Shown: positions 45,796-58,118 of the stretch, in pieces
Layout: each line of letters begins with the position of its first letter
Position numbering within the stretch: the stretch's first letter is position 1
Origin: Delphinapterus leucas
Taxonomy: Eukaryota > Chordata > Mammalia > Artiodactyla > Monodontidae
Length of the DNA: 64,000 nt
Assembly: GCF_002288925.2 (NCBI RefSeq)
Contig: NW_022098049.1
Span: 2,011,227-2,075,226 of the forward strand
Reading direction: 5' to 3'
Notes under the pieces: model-generated
What the model was told of the DNA's origin: nothing
Database searches by the model: none
Seen by the model: only the letters and a program-made list of their open reading frames with translations
Position numbers and translations under genes: made by a program

Positions 45796-48599
45796 TTGGC
45801 TACTTTTAAAAAGCAGATCTCATAGTCTTGCCTTCATGCTGATTCTTCCATCACTGGCTCACCAATCATCAAGTGAATGTATTATCTCTATTTATCAGAA
45901 CAGACTAGGCAATGCTGCTGTAACAAACCCAAATACCCTCTGTTTAACATATAATGATTTATTCATTATTCATCAAGGTTTCTTATAGCTTTTAGTGACT
46001 CTCCGGGGCAACGTCTACCAAAAAGTGACTCAGGGATCCAGGCTGCTTCCTCTCTTTGGCTGTATCATTTGGAATACCCTTCTTCTAGGTTGCCGAGGCA
46101 GAGGGAAGAGAGATTTCTGCCAGCTATTAAATGCTTTGGTTTAGAAGTGACACATGGCACTTCTGCTTAGAGCCCTTTGATCAGCCCTAGTTACAGGAAA
46201 TGTGAGGGAGCACAAGGACATTTTGGTGAGTGGTAAATGTCTCTGCCATGTTACTGTAACAAAAGGCTTCTTTTTTGGAGAACATCTTCAAGAAGATTGA
46301 AGCCCATGTTTGACTCCACAGGCTCTGCTTCTCCACTGCACAGTGAAGCCTACATTCTGTCCTTCTGTGCCATGGATGATAAAGTAAAGGCAAACCCATA
46401 TTCTTTAGTGAGGTATGAGGCAATTTGGGTGTGTTAACATGTAATTTCACCATATTACACATTCCTTAGGGGGCAGGGACCATATCTCATTCTTTTTAAA
46501 AAAAATCTCCCTAATGCCTTATAGGTATTAGGATACATACATAAATATATAAATTCAGCAAATATTAATTGGACAAGACACATAGTCCCTGCCCTCATGA
46601 CTACAATTAAAATATCCTAATAACATCTTCATTTTGTGTCTTGTCATTTGTAATGTAGTTTAACTATCATTATCTCATTTTAATTATGAATGTTATAAAT
46701 TGAAAATGTAGGCCAATTAGCTTGGATTTCTCATTGTTAACTTTTCAGTTACTTTGTAGCTCAGGTATTTTGTAATTTACTTCTTCCTTTCACATTTCCC
46801 GCCTGTTTCATAGCTGGGTGAGAGGTATACAGTTTGCAGCCAGCAAGGTGATATAATGCTATGCCTATATTATGCATGTACCCAAAGGTTGAATACCTCC
46901 TTTCTGATCACACAGATAAGATCTGCAGACTTTTAACAACTTTTCTGAGAACTATTTGCCCAAAGACAGTAGCGGGACAATATAAAATAATCACTTCACA
47001 GAAACCTAAGAAAGATAAGAATTCATTCATGCTTCTCCCTTCCTAACCACTATTAGCATTTTGTTGTATTTCCAGATCAGCTATTTTTAGATGGAAAAAA
47101 ATGTGTTTAATAATCTGTTTCTTCTCCTGAAAAGTTATTTGGTATAAGAATATTAGAAAACTGTCATTTTGGATAGACAATTTCATTTAGCTAGTACTTT
47201 AGTGATTATACTTCATGCAACAGCTGTGAGGTGAAGGTTCAGAAGAAACCAGGGAATTTATTTGAGTGATGGTGGTAATTTACATTTTCTCCTTGATGGG
47301 TTGGGGAAGGAGTCTTAAGGAAAATTTAAGGAAGAAACAGAAAAGGGACATATGCTGTGGTCCTAAATATAAAACACGTAAACTGAATGTAAAAAATAAT
47401 TACAGAACATAAGATTGGGGGGTAACTTATTTTTCTTCCTAAATGCTAGTGTCTTTTTTTAAGACCCTGATTTTCTTAAATATTCACCACAGTAAATAGC
47501 TATAATTAGGATTCATCACACGTAATCAGTTTCCAAATTATTTCATGAATACATTATCTATTGCAATGAGCAACACCCGCCTTCTCCCCAAGTCAATCTT
47601 TAAGCCAGTTGAAGTTTCACAATGGTACTTGTAGCTCACAATGTCTGCATGTCCAGGGTACCCACGTTTGGCACTTTTTGATCCATTAAATGTTTTAGTC
47701 CCATATCTTTTGGACGTTTAAATCATTTTGATTTGGCATGTGCTCTGAAGGTAGTAGTATTCCAAGAGTCCTCTCACTGCATGTTAAGTGCTATTCTCTG
47801 ACTCTCAGCCAGAGCTCGGATGTTGGCAGGGTTGATTGCTCAAATATAGTGATTTCAATTCCAACCTTTGCATACTAAAATTACATAGCCTAAACATGAA
47901 GCTTCCAGATTTTTCCTGTTAAAAACAGAGTAAAAACATAATTTAACATTGTTACAAGATAACTAAGACAATCTTTAAAATGGGAAGGAATTTGAAAATA
48001 AAATTGTTTAGGCTATCACAATAAATACTGAGGAAATTAATGTTGGTTTGTGAGGTTCAATAATAGTTGAGAAAACTAAAAAAATTTTATAGCTATTGTT
48101 GGGGCATTTCACATTTTCTCCTTTACCTTATAAATGGAGCGAGTGTCTTATGTTGGATTCTTCCTAAAGCAGACTTGGAGTAAAGGATGTGAGTAAGTGG
48201 TTATTTGGGAGGTGATGCCAAGAAGTACAGGCAGGGGAGTGAAGTGAGACAGAGAAGGGAAGAAAGCTAACAGAGTCAGTTTCAAGCAGGTTATTGCTCT
48301 GAGACCTAGGGCTCAACCTCCATGGAGAACTTGGAGACAAAGTGTAGAACACACCTCAGAGTTGTCCCACCCAAGGGGCAAGGGAGCTGGGGTATTATTC
48401 ACTGACTCCTACTTTTGTGTGGTTGGCAGCTATTCCCAGGGATGTTAACTTCCTGTCACTTCCAGCCTACATCCAGCATGGATCATGAGAACACCCTCAG
48501 GTGGGGTTATAGATATTTGCAGGTTGCCAACCATGGAATATACCAGAATGTTGAATGCCAAGAGCCTATGAGTAGGGCACCTACAGTATGTGTTCAGGG

Positions 48600-48725
48600 A
48601 AAGTGACTAAGAACATGGATTTCGATCAAACAGACCTAGTGGAGTCCTGCTTCTCCCACTTACGTGTGAAATTGAATAAACTACCTAATCTAAGCCTCAG
48701 TTTCTTTATTCAGTTTCTTTATTCT
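48600..48725 (+). repeat. MIR fragment
   Basis: tggatttcgatcaaacagac, ttctcccacttacgtgtgaa and taagcctcagtttctttatt. Confidence 0.65.
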
Positions 48726-49039
48726 GACTATGCAAAGCTAAGAATATACAATCGTTAATTAGATGGGTTTCAATCTCATGAGGGTGCCCAATATGTGGAC
48801 AATTAACTACCAGCAAATTGAAGTGAAAATCTGCTCTTTTTATAGCCTTGAAATTGGATAAATCTAACAGAAGCAGCTTCTAAAAATATAAACATGATTT
48901 TATCTTTCTAAAAATTAGATGCTATTAGCTAGATCCCTCTCCTTTTCTGAAGTGTAGGCTTCCCCTTACCGTAGCCCCCATGGGCCTCTATTTCTAACAA
49001 CTTCCTATCTTCCTATTCTGCTCCCAAATCTTCTGCTCT

Positions 49040-50060
49040 GCTTATCCATTACATAATCATTATGTCAACTGATTATTTATTGTCAACCATGAACCTATTA
49101 TGTAAGTGCTAGATCTATAATCATAAAAACGAAACAAACTTAGCTCCTGGCTTTAAAACGCCTATGATCTGTGGTGAGATAAACATTAAATAAACGTTAG
49201 AAAATATACAGCAAAAATTGTAAGTGTCATGTAAGACTATTAGAGATTAAATGATAGATTAACATAGGAAACTGCATTTAGATTGAGGGGGGTCAAGAAA
49301 ACTTCTCTAAAACAGTTACTTTCATGCTGAGAAGTAAAGGATAGGAGTAGGAGTTAGACATGCACTGGGGAAGGGAAGGGCATTCTAGACAAAGGGAACA
49401 ATACATGAAATAGCCCAGAGGTAGGAAAAAAGAAGTGAAAAAAGTCTGTGGCTGAAGTGTCATGAGCCAGGGGAGGAGTGGAGAGAGGAAGCTGAGAGGC
49501 AGGCAGGGGCCATAACAAAGATCTGCAATGGGAAACACTGAGTATGAAAAAATGATGGTATCAGATTTGAGTTCCTTAAAAGAATATTTTGGCTACTGAG
49601 TGGAGAACGGATGGCAGGGGGCAAGATTAGAAGCCAGACCAATCAGGAGGCTCTTGCAGTAGTACAGGCGTGTGATTTCAGTGGGTTGAGAGAGCTACTA
49701 GAGGAAGCGGAAAGAATTGAGAGATATTTGGGAGGCAGAAAATCAGGACTTGGCAATGGACTGGAAGCTGAAGGGGAGGGAAGCTTGAGGTTTCTGGCTT
49801 TGGCATTGGGATGGATGCTAGCGGCATTTATTGATAAAAGGAACTCTGGAGGAGCAGCAGGTTTCAGGGAAAGATCAAGAAATATTGGGCTTTAGTTCAG
49901 AAAAGTGATACGGCCTGGAGATATAAATTTGGGAGTAGTTGGTAGTATACAGGTGATATTCAAAGCCTTAGGAGCAAGGAACACCATGTGGAGAAAGAGT
50001 GCAGAGTGAAAAGAGAGCCTGGCACCAAGCTCTAGAGAACAACATGAAGAGTAAGGGTAG
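49040..50060 (-). repeat. L2 fragment, long, antisense
   Basis: Begins at the L2 tail (gatttattgtcaaccatgaa and gcctatgatctgtggtgaga) and runs into internal L2 sequence (gaagggcattctagacaaag, tggctactgagtggagaacg, aggaggctcttgcagtagta). ORFs here (for example 49611-49895) are by-products. Confidence 0.75.
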
Positions 50061-50553
50061 AGAAAGAAGGCCACCACAAGGAAAAAAAAAAAAAAAAAAA
50101 GGAGCAGCTCTGGAATCTGGAAAGAAAACCACATGGGTGTAGTGTCCAACAGGCAGGAGAAAAAAATTGTTTCAAAACATATACGTGTTCTATCAGATAG
50201 AATGGTGCTGAGAAGTAGATAAGAAAAAGACCAAGAAGTGCACATTTGATTCAGCAAAAAGGCAGTCACTCGTCCCCTTAGTGAGTGCAGTTGGAAGAAG
50301 CATTTTAGCAGCCAGCTATGCCCTATTCCAATCATGCCCTTCTCCCTGAACAAACATTTTTTTAAAATGCAGAAACCTCCTTCCTTTTGCTTTGAAACTT
50401 GTAGCACTCCTATTCCAAGGTGAGAAATTCCCCTTCATATAAAATTGATTCAGAACCTCTTTAATTTCCTTCCTCATCTTACTCTCCTATGACCACCTCA
50501 TCTTCTGAGGAAGACGCATCTCAAGGGAAGATGAGTTGCTCTTTCTCACCATC

Positions 50554-50812
50554 ATTTTTTTTTTTTTTAATTCTACTTTAGTTTTGGCTGCGTTGGGTCT
50601 TCGTTGCTGCGTGAGGGCTTTCTCTAGTCGCGGCGAGCAGGGGCTACTCTTCATTGAGGTGCGCGGGCTTCTTTCTCACTGAGGGCTTCTCTTGTTGCGG
50701 AGCACAGGCTTAGTTGCTCCGCAGCATGTGGGATCTTCCCGGACCAGGGCTCGAACCCGTGTCCCCTGCACTGGCAGGAGGATTCTTAACCACTGCACCA
50801 CCAGGGAAGCCC
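50554..50812 (-). mobile_element. CHR SINE, long form, antisense, internally deleted
   Basis: Target duplication tctcaccatcattt on both sides; the central repeated motif block is shortened. Confidence 0.93.
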
Positions 50813-51022
50813 CTCTCACCATCATTTACTTAAAACTCCTACAATTCTGGAGGCAAGAATTACAAAATCAATATCACTAGGCCAAAATCAAAATGTTGGC
50901 AGGGCTGCACTCCTCTAGAGGAACCAGGGGAGAATCTGTTCCTTGCTTTGTCTAGCTTCTGGTGGCTGGCTGCCAGCATTTTCTTGCTTGTGGCCACATG
51001 ATGTCAATTTCTTTCTTCCTTT

Positions 51023-51330
51023 TCTTTTTTTTTTTTGGGCTGAGCTGGGTCTTCATTGCTGCACACGGGCTTTCTCTAGTTGCGGTGAGCAGGGGCTACT
51101 CTTTGATGCGGTGCATGGGCTTCTCATTGCGGTGGCTTCTCTTGTTGCAGAGCATAGGCTCTAGGCATGCGGGCTCCAGTAGTTGTGGCACGTGGGCTCA
51201 GTAGCTGTGGCTCGTGAGCTCTAGAGCGCAGGCTCAGAGCGGCATGTGGGAACTTCCCGGAGCAGGGCTCGAACCCATGTCCCCTGCATTGGCAAGCAGA
51301 TTCTTAACCACTGTGCCACCAGGGAAGTCC
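51023..51330 (-). mobile_element. CHR SINE, long form, antisense
   Basis: T-rich start (A-tail) and end ccaccagggaagtccc; flanked by a tgatgtcaa duplication. Confidence 0.93.
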
Positions 51331-51618
51331 CTGATGTCAAGTTTTGACTTGATGGTCACACTGCCTTCTCTTTAAAATCTCCCTCTGTCTCCCTTTCATC
51401 AGGATACATAATTGCATTTAGGGTCCACACAATCGAGAATAATCTCCCCATCTCAAGATCCTTAATTATATCTAAAGAACCCTTTCCTTTTTTGTTTTCC
51501 CATAGAAGGAAACATTCACAGGTTCCAGGGATTAGGATGAAGATGTCTTTCTGGTGGCTGTTTTGCAGCCTGCCACAACAATCATGTTCAAAATATGGAC
51601 TTATAAAGACTGTACTCT

Positions 51619-51858
51619 CGGGGGCTTCCCTCGGGGGCTTCCCTCGGGGGCTTCCCTGGTGGCGCAGTGGTTGAGAGTCCGCCTATCGATGCAGGGGACG
51701 CGGGTTCGTGCCCCGGTCCGGGAAGATCCCACATGCCGCGGAGCGGCTGGGCCCGTGAGCCACGGCCGCTGAGCCTGCGCGTCCGGAGCCTGTGCTCCAC
51801 AACGGGAGAGGCCACAACAGTGAGACGCCCGCGTACAAAAAAAAAAAAAAAAAAAAAA
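51619..51858 (+). mobile_element. CHR SINE, short form, with triplicated 13-bp head
   Basis: Unit cgggggcttccct occurs three times in a row (51619-51657) before the ordinary body; target duplication aaagactgtactctc flanks the whole. Confidence 0.95.
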
Positions 51859-52059
51859 AAGACTGTACTCTCTTCTGCCTCCCCATATTACCTGAAAATC
51901 AAAATGTTTTTAATTGTATTCAACTCATCTCTGAAACTGGCCACTTTTCTGTATTACTGTGAATAGCTCCACCAATCCCCAGGGGGCTTATGTATACAAC
52001 CATGGAATTATCTTTAATATGCACTGCACTACTAATCAAGGTCTTACTAAGCCTTTACA

Positions 52060-52290
52060 AATATGCCTTCTAAGTCTTTCTTTCGACTTTCCTGCCTCTA
52101 GCCTGTCACTTTTCTAGACCATCTAAGAAAAGCTTTCAAGTCCATTTGACCATGCCACTTGTGTGCTCAAGGACTCAGTGGCTCCTTACTTTTTCAGCTG
52201 TTACTTCCTATAAGAAACAAGTCCTGAATTTAAAAATATTATAGTCCCTGAATCTTTCCATCTTTAAGGTCACCTCACAGTCCAAGATAG
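52060..52290 (+). repeat. L2 fragment
   Basis: tctagcctgtcacttttcta, tgtgctcaaggactcagtgg and ctccttactttttcagctgt follow an L2 pattern. Confidence 0.5.
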
Positions 52291-52315
52291 CTTCTGGAAT
52301 TCCAGCTATTTCCTT

Positions 52316-52350
52316 TCTCCCTCCCTCTCCCTCTCCCTCTCTCTCTCTCA
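52316..52350. repeat. (CCCTCT)n/(CT)n simple repeat
   Basis: ctccctccctctccctctcc continuing into ctctctctct. Confidence 0.9.
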
Positions 52351-53224
52351 ACAAAATGGGGCCATGTGACTAAGTTTCAGCCAGTGAGATAAAAAAGGGA
52401 AGTGTGCACAATTTCTAGGAAAGGTCTCTGGAAGGAAAGGGGTGAGAGCATTTTCTGCCCTTCTCTGCTTATATATATATTTAATACATATAATAATATA
52501 TAAATATATTTTAAAACTATAAATATGAATTTTTTCCAGGCACCAGGTAAAAGGAAACACAGATGCACAGAAATATATGTATAACTTAATCACTGCTTTA
52601 CACCAGAAACTAACTTTGTAAATCAACTCTACGTCAGTAAAAAATAGAGTTTTTACCCCCACATATAGTATCTCTCAGCAAGTAGTTACCTTACACTCAA
52701 GTCCTAATAAAGTCCCTCTTATTATGGGGAAATCTCTCAATTGCATTACTTTGAGCAAAAATGTATTCTGTGTGTGTTATGTGGCAGGGAGGCTGTACTG
52801 AAGAGAAGATAAGTGAGACTGAAATAATCTCAGTTGATCCCATGGTGTACAGTTACAGGGATCCCTGATAGAAACAGTAAAAAAAAAAAAAAAAAAACAC
52901 AAAGACGAAGGGGGAGCATAACTTCTCGTTCCTTAAGACTGGGCTGTATACAGTGACCTTCCTCCAGAGCACAGTACCCAAAGAGTAATTTTACAATGGA
53001 GAAACCTGAGAAACACTGCTTCTGCCAGGTGATCAAGGTCAATCAACAGTCATAACTCACCATGATAGTAAGTAACCTTGATATGATCACTTTACTTCTG
53101 TGATCTTCCTCCGCAAAACCCATAATCCCAGTCTAATCATGAGAAAAACAGACTAATTCCAACAGAGGGAGATCTTCCAAAATACCTGACCAGTACTCCT
53201 CAAAACTGTTAAGTCATCAGAAAC

Positions 53225-54130
53225 ATCCGTTGCTGGATTGTCTTTTTCTTGTTGAGTTTTAAGATAGTATCATATTAAATTACATAATTATATAATAATT
53301 ATAGTATAGATACTATCTGCAGAAGTAGTATGAAGGTTTTGAATTTTGATGAAATACCATTTATCCAATTTTCCTTTAGTTGCTAGAGTATTTTTTGTGC
53401 CATATTTAAGAAATCATCGCCAAATTCAAGGTTGTTTTCTTCTAAGGATTTTATAGTTTTAGCTCTTAAATTTGTCTGTCCTTTATGCCAGTACCACACT
53501 GTTTTGTGAATGTAACTTCGTGTAAGTTTTGGAATAAAGGAAGTATGAGTCTTCCAACTTTCTCTTCTTTTTCAAGATTGTTTTGGCCAGTCAGGGTCCC
53601 TTGCAGTTCCATTATGAATTTAGGACTGACTTTCCCATTTCTGCAAAAAGGGCCATTGGGACTTTGAAAGGTATTGCACTGAATCTGCGGATTGCTTTGG
53701 GGAACATTGCCATTTTAACAACATTAAGTCTTCCAATACATGAATACAGGATCTCTTTCCATTTATTTAGGTCTCATTTAATTTCTTTCAGCAACATTTT
53801 TTACTCATGAGTGTACAAGTTTACACTGCCTTGGTTAAATTCATTCCTAGGTGTTCCACTGTCTTAGGTGTTATGTAAATGGACCTGCTTTCTTAGTTTC
53901 CTTTTTTGGACCGTTCACTGCTAGTATACAGAAATACAACTGACTTTTATGCTGATAGTCTATCCTGAAACTTTGCGGTATTTACTGGCTCTAACCCATG
54001 TTTTGTGGATTCTTTAGGATTTTCTATATATAAGATCATCTGTGAATATGCCTTTTATTTCTTTTTCTTGCCTAATTACTATAGCCTGATTGCACTTTTA
54101 AGCAAAAAAATGAGAAAAAGAATTCTAGGT
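53225..54130 (-). mobile_element. L1 ORF2 fragment, antisense, old
   Basis: In reverse it matches L1 ORF2: tttatgccagtaccacactg, ggtattgcactgaatctgcg, tcttccaatacatgaataca and aagatcatctgtgaatatgc. Heavily mutated. Confidence 0.85.
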
Positions 54131-54386
54131 TTGCAATTTCAGCATGGTTTTGAAAGTCTACATAGGAATGTAGATATATTACTTCCCACGTCTGCAGACA
54201 GTGTGTCATGAAAAGGACAGGAAGCAGATTAGTCTTTGTAGCTAAAGAATATACACATTTCAGTGTCAACAGCATTTTAAATTATGCACGGTAATAAAAC
54301 AGATTTTTGCAACTGTTTTGCACTGAATTATTTTAAAATAATTAAGAAACAGAAACAACATTGAGAAGCAATTTTCACCTTTAAAA

Positions 54387-54392
54387 TTTATT
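54387..54392 (-). terminator. ATAD2 polyadenylation signal AATAAA
   Basis: TAATAAA on the minus strand is the last well-formed signal before the sequence changes to an L1-derived stretch; cleavage is expected roughly 10-25 nt further on. Confidence 0.6.
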
Positions 54393-55434
54393 ACAGAAGC
54401 TATAAATATAAAATAAAATCCTAGTTATAAAAAATGCATCTAGAATAAGTTATAATAAACTTCACTAAAAATGAGTACGTGTGTGTGTATGCGAATCCAG
54501 GAATATACAGGTACTTAAACGTTTTCAGTGACTTGCATTGCATCACGCATTACATAAGACAGTATCTACTAATTAAGGTATCTGAGTTGAGTTTTAGAAG
54601 GCTTTAAATACAATATCCAGATAAAATGACAACAAAAGGCAGTTTAACTCAGAAACTGTATTAGAATCCAGAATCTCTCATATGAGATCATTATTCCCTA
54701 TTCCCCTCAAAAGAAGTTTCTAACAGAAGCTATTTCACAAACTAATAGTAGAATGTCTCCTAAAAAGGAAAAACATGGGCGGGGGGGAAGGGAGTGAATA
54801 TGCATGGCAGTGAATGTTTTTATTTCTTTAAGAAAGAAATGTATTTTTGGTATCATTAATACAAAATTTATAATATTTACATAATTGTATATAAAAGGTA
54901 TCTATAGAATATAACCTAAACACATTTAGAAGGATATAAATAGTTTTCAAATATAAAAATTTCGTGCTATTAAAAAGATGTTTAACAAAGTAGTCATTAA
55001 TACATTTGTTGTATATATAATCATAAAAGTAAACCGAAAAATATTTAAAATTTTTATTAATCCAAACGAGAATTATAAAAAATGTTTATCTAAAAAGCAT
55101 TAATTTTGACCTTCAAGTACAGAATTGTGGTGCAGCTAGAAGTTGTTCAAGGGCCCTCCTGCAAATCACTACTCGAACACTAGCTTTTAAGTGAACAGGC
55201 GGGGACGCTAAAGGCAGATGGGAGATGGGCACTGAAGAAAACAAAGATGAAAAAGGATGGCAAAGAGACAATGGTTAAATAAGTTTCTAGTCTGACACAA
55301 TAAACTATTTTTAGGAAGGATAAAATTAAAAGTGCTTAAAACAAAAGAATGTCAATGTCACTACTACTCTTTTTTTTTTAAAGGAACAGACTGCCCTTAA
55401 ATATAATAGTGTTTATTTATTTTTACTTGTTGAC

Positions 55435-55720
55435 AGTTTGCTTTATTTATTTATTTATGGCTGTGTTGGGTCTTCCTTTCTGTGCAAGGGCTTTCTCTAG
55501 TTGTGGCAAACGGGGGCCACTCTTCATCACGGTGCGCGGGCCTCTCACCATCACCGCCTCTCTTATTGCGGAGCACAGGCTCCAGACGCACAGGCTCAAT
55601 AATTGTGGCTCACGGGCCCAGTTGCTCCGCAGCATGTGGGATCTCCCCAGACCAGGGCTCGAACCCGTGTCCCCTGCATTGGCAGGCAGATTCTCAACCA
55701 CTGCGCCACCAGGGAAGCCC
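55435..55720 (-). mobile_element. CHR SINE, long form, within the ATAD2 3' UTR
   Basis: Ends ctgcgccaccagggaagccc; (TTTA)n start. In the minus-strand ATAD2 transcript it is in sense orientation, adding about 285 nt to the UTR. Confidence 0.93.
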
Positions 55721-56019
55721 ACTAATTACTCTTAAGTGCCATAAACATTAGTTATCAAAATAACTTTTATATTAAGAGTTGGCCACATTTTAACTACTGA
55801 TAAGCACAGGAATACTATACTACAGTGACTCAATGAAAATTCCAATATTTATCAGTTATCTCTGTAATTTATCTTACACATGTACATAAATACCAGAAAA
55901 GTTTAAATATTTTTATTTACTATTTTAATCTTTTCCTTAAAGATACAGGATTTCATCTTGCATCAGTTATGTCAGCATGACAAAGGAACGGAATATAAAG
56001 AATATTTGGTACCATAACA

Positions 56020-56064
56020 TCATGATCTGGAACAACTGTAGTTTTCTATTTCTTGCTCCATTTT
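56020..56064 (-). CDS. ATAD2: ATAD2 last coding exon (C-terminus)
   Basis: Acceptor ccctttatctag precedes AAAATGGAGC. The frame carried over from the previous exon (phase 0) reads KMEQEIENYSCSRS then TGA. This is the expected C-terminal end of ATAD2; by memory the human protein ends one residue earlier with a similar NFSCSR sequence, so the final serine should be checked. The rest of the exon is 3' UTR. Confidence 0.92.
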   Translation of the reverse strand, partial: KMEQEIENYSCSRS

Positions 56065-56839
56065 CTAGATAAAGGGTAGGAAGGAAAAATAGTAAGTTTC
56101 AATATGGAAAAAAATCAAAGAAACATGACTCCATTGCTGGGGTTTTTTTTTTTGCAGTAAACAACCTTAAGGATATTATTATCCATGTATATACCTGATA
56201 GTGAAACAGAAACTTTGTCCAGTGTTTATGACTATCACATAGACTGGTATCACTGATGGGACTTCATTATTTAAACCTCTTTGAAGTAAGTCTGAGATGC
56301 TTTCATCTTACATTAAATTCATACAGTTATTAATCAAGGCACTGGTGTACATATAGATATTAATACTTTATATTTTGTAGGTACTACTTTACATGTATAT
56401 TATTCTGTGTAGGTACCATAGTATACTTTATTAGATATACTAAATACTATATCTATTACATGCTAATAGATATATAGTAGATACCAGTTATATATATATA
56501 TATATATAAAATACTATATAGGTATCAGCCAAACTCTATTTTAAACATTAGTCCTTGAATGCCCACTGTAAAGCAGGATTAAGTAAAGACAAATAGGTCT
56601 ATGTTAAGTCTGTCTTAAAAAGGAACTATATATCTTCATCAATATACACACAAAATAGATTTTTCATAGTTTACAGATACTACAGTGCTCCATTGCTTAT
56701 TAAAGAAACACAAACTCATTTAAGTGCTAGATTTAAAAAAGCACAGAACAGTTATACCTAGAAATAATACATAATCCACACACTAAAAGATGGTATTTAA
56801 AATTTTTTATAATGTGTTAACTTATACATATCAGTTTAC
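56065..56839 (-). other. ATAD2: ATAD2 last intron
   Basis: Bounded by donor CAG|GTAAACTG and the terminal acceptor. It is very AT-rich, with a (TA)n run at about 56489-56508 and a nearby imperfect hairpin (tactatatctatta/taatagatatatagta around a catgc loop). No named repeat. Confidence 0.8.
56489..56508. repeat. (TA)n microsatellite
   Basis: Uninterrupted TA run in the last ATAD2 intron. Confidence 0.9.
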
Positions 56840-56968
56840 CTGAATAAGTGTCGTTTTGTCGTAATCCCCGCGATGCTGATAAATGCACTGGCTGATTACA
56901 GCATACAAATTTTCCAACTGAAAAATATTGTATTCTTGACTTTTTCTAACAACTGTCTTCAAAAGATT
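56840..56968 (-). CDS. ATAD2: ATAD2 coding exon (43 codons)
   Basis: A strong acceptor (ttttcttttag) and donor (ATTCAG|GTAAAC) frame exactly 43 codons reading NLLKTVVRKSQEYNIF and onward to QHRGDYDKTTLIQ. Phase 0 at both ends. This segment of the ATAD2 C-terminal region follows the bromodomain and linker; the family sequence is recognisable and the frame is open. Confidence 0.95.
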
Positions 56969-57805
56969 CTAAAAGAAAACGTAAGTGTTACATATGTGAG
57001 AGAAATTCCCTGAGATATTTTAATTTTGAAGATGTGGGGGCATTTTTAGAATACAAGCCAGAGAGAAGGCAGGCCAAGTCATCTAATGAGACACTGCAGC
57101 CTCTGATAATGACTCTGACATTCAGCTGTCAGTTAATGTTATCTACATTCTATGACTCTGGCCTCTCATCCTAAAAACTACAGCTGAGGAGGTTGCCAAT
57201 TTCAATTCTAGCCATACATCACTGGACACAAATTAAAAAATAATCTCAAATTAGACTAACAGGAAAAAAGGCAACATTTTTGCAGAATATTTTATGGCAC
57301 TATGAGTACATTATAATCAATTCTGTTATGTGAAATAAAAAGAGACAGTACATAAATGACCTCACCACGTCAGGGTTCTTTTCTTACAAAAAGGAATTTC
57401 CATCCACTCAGTGTTTTTTTGTCATGACTGAAATGGACTTACTATTGATAAATTTCTGTGATTCTTCAAGTCTGGTCTTACCTTGATATTCCATTACCTC
57501 ATAGTTAACCACGGTTGCATGTTTTTGTTAAGTAAAAACCAACTAAAATGGCCATATGTAATGGTCATAAAAACAATGTATGGGATCAGTGACATAGATA
57601 AGTATGTTAAAAACAATAATACCAACATACTAGCCATCTCCAACCACTGCCTTTATGAAAGTTATTCTATACCAAGTTTATCCTTTCATAAAAGATCATT
57701 ATTTATTACATGCCAAATTTATGCAATGTACTATTACAACCCCTCTTTTGGTGGGTTATGTTTCTAACCTGCACAATGAAAGCATTATGATTTCAATTTA
57801 CATAC

Positions 57806-57939
57806 TTTTAATTGCTTATGGTCCACAACAAGTGAGGGTGTAGGCTGAGAAAGAATTGCCAAAGCCTTTTCAACACTGATGAGCTGCTGTTGCTCTACTT
57901 GGGAACGTCTAGCTCGAGTCATTCGCAGAACACACATTT
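57806..57939 (-). CDS. ATAD2: ATAD2 coding exon (CVLRMTRARRSQVEQQQL segment)
   Basis: Acceptor tttttcgttctag and donor TTAAAA|GTATGT. It enters in phase 1 (completing a split GAA) and leaves in phase 0, giving MCVLRMTRARRSQVEQ and then EKALAILSQPTPSLVVDHKQLK. This basic-then-helical stretch is characteristic of the ATAD2 C-terminal region. Confidence 0.95.
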
Positions 57940-58118
57940 CTAGAACGAAAAAATAAATAACTATTATTTGTTTCATAGACATTTTATAATACCTAAAATA
58001 AATATTAGGCAGATTAAATAGCAGGACATATTTACTTAGACACAAACCCCTGTTCTGGTTTATTGACTCTGCTGTAAAATTAAGATGCTGCCATTTACAC
58101 AATCAAAAATTAAGGACA

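Larger units (their letters stand above)
37351..54360. other. Intergenic region between the ZHX1 promoter and the ATAD2 3' end
   Basis: About 17 kb with no supported gene on either strand. It is made of CHR SINEs, an L1 3' end, L2/MIR/MER5-type relics and ancient interspersed elements (listed singly). Stretches at 39.25-39.8, 46.2-48.6 and 52.6-53.2 kb show nothing I can name. ORFs here are mostly SINE-derived or random. Confidence 0.7.
54365..56019 (-). other. ATAD2: ATAD2 3' UTR
   Basis: It runs from just after the ATAD2 stop to past an AATAAA at 54387-54392. It is very AT-rich with many short ATTTA-type runs. A long-form CHR SINE sits inside it. The end position is inferred from the polyadenylation signal. 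Confidence 0.75.

Noticed and set aside
49611..49895. 94-codon ORF starting MAGGKIRSQTNQ
   Set aside because: It lies within antisense L2-derived sequence and has no recognisable domain.
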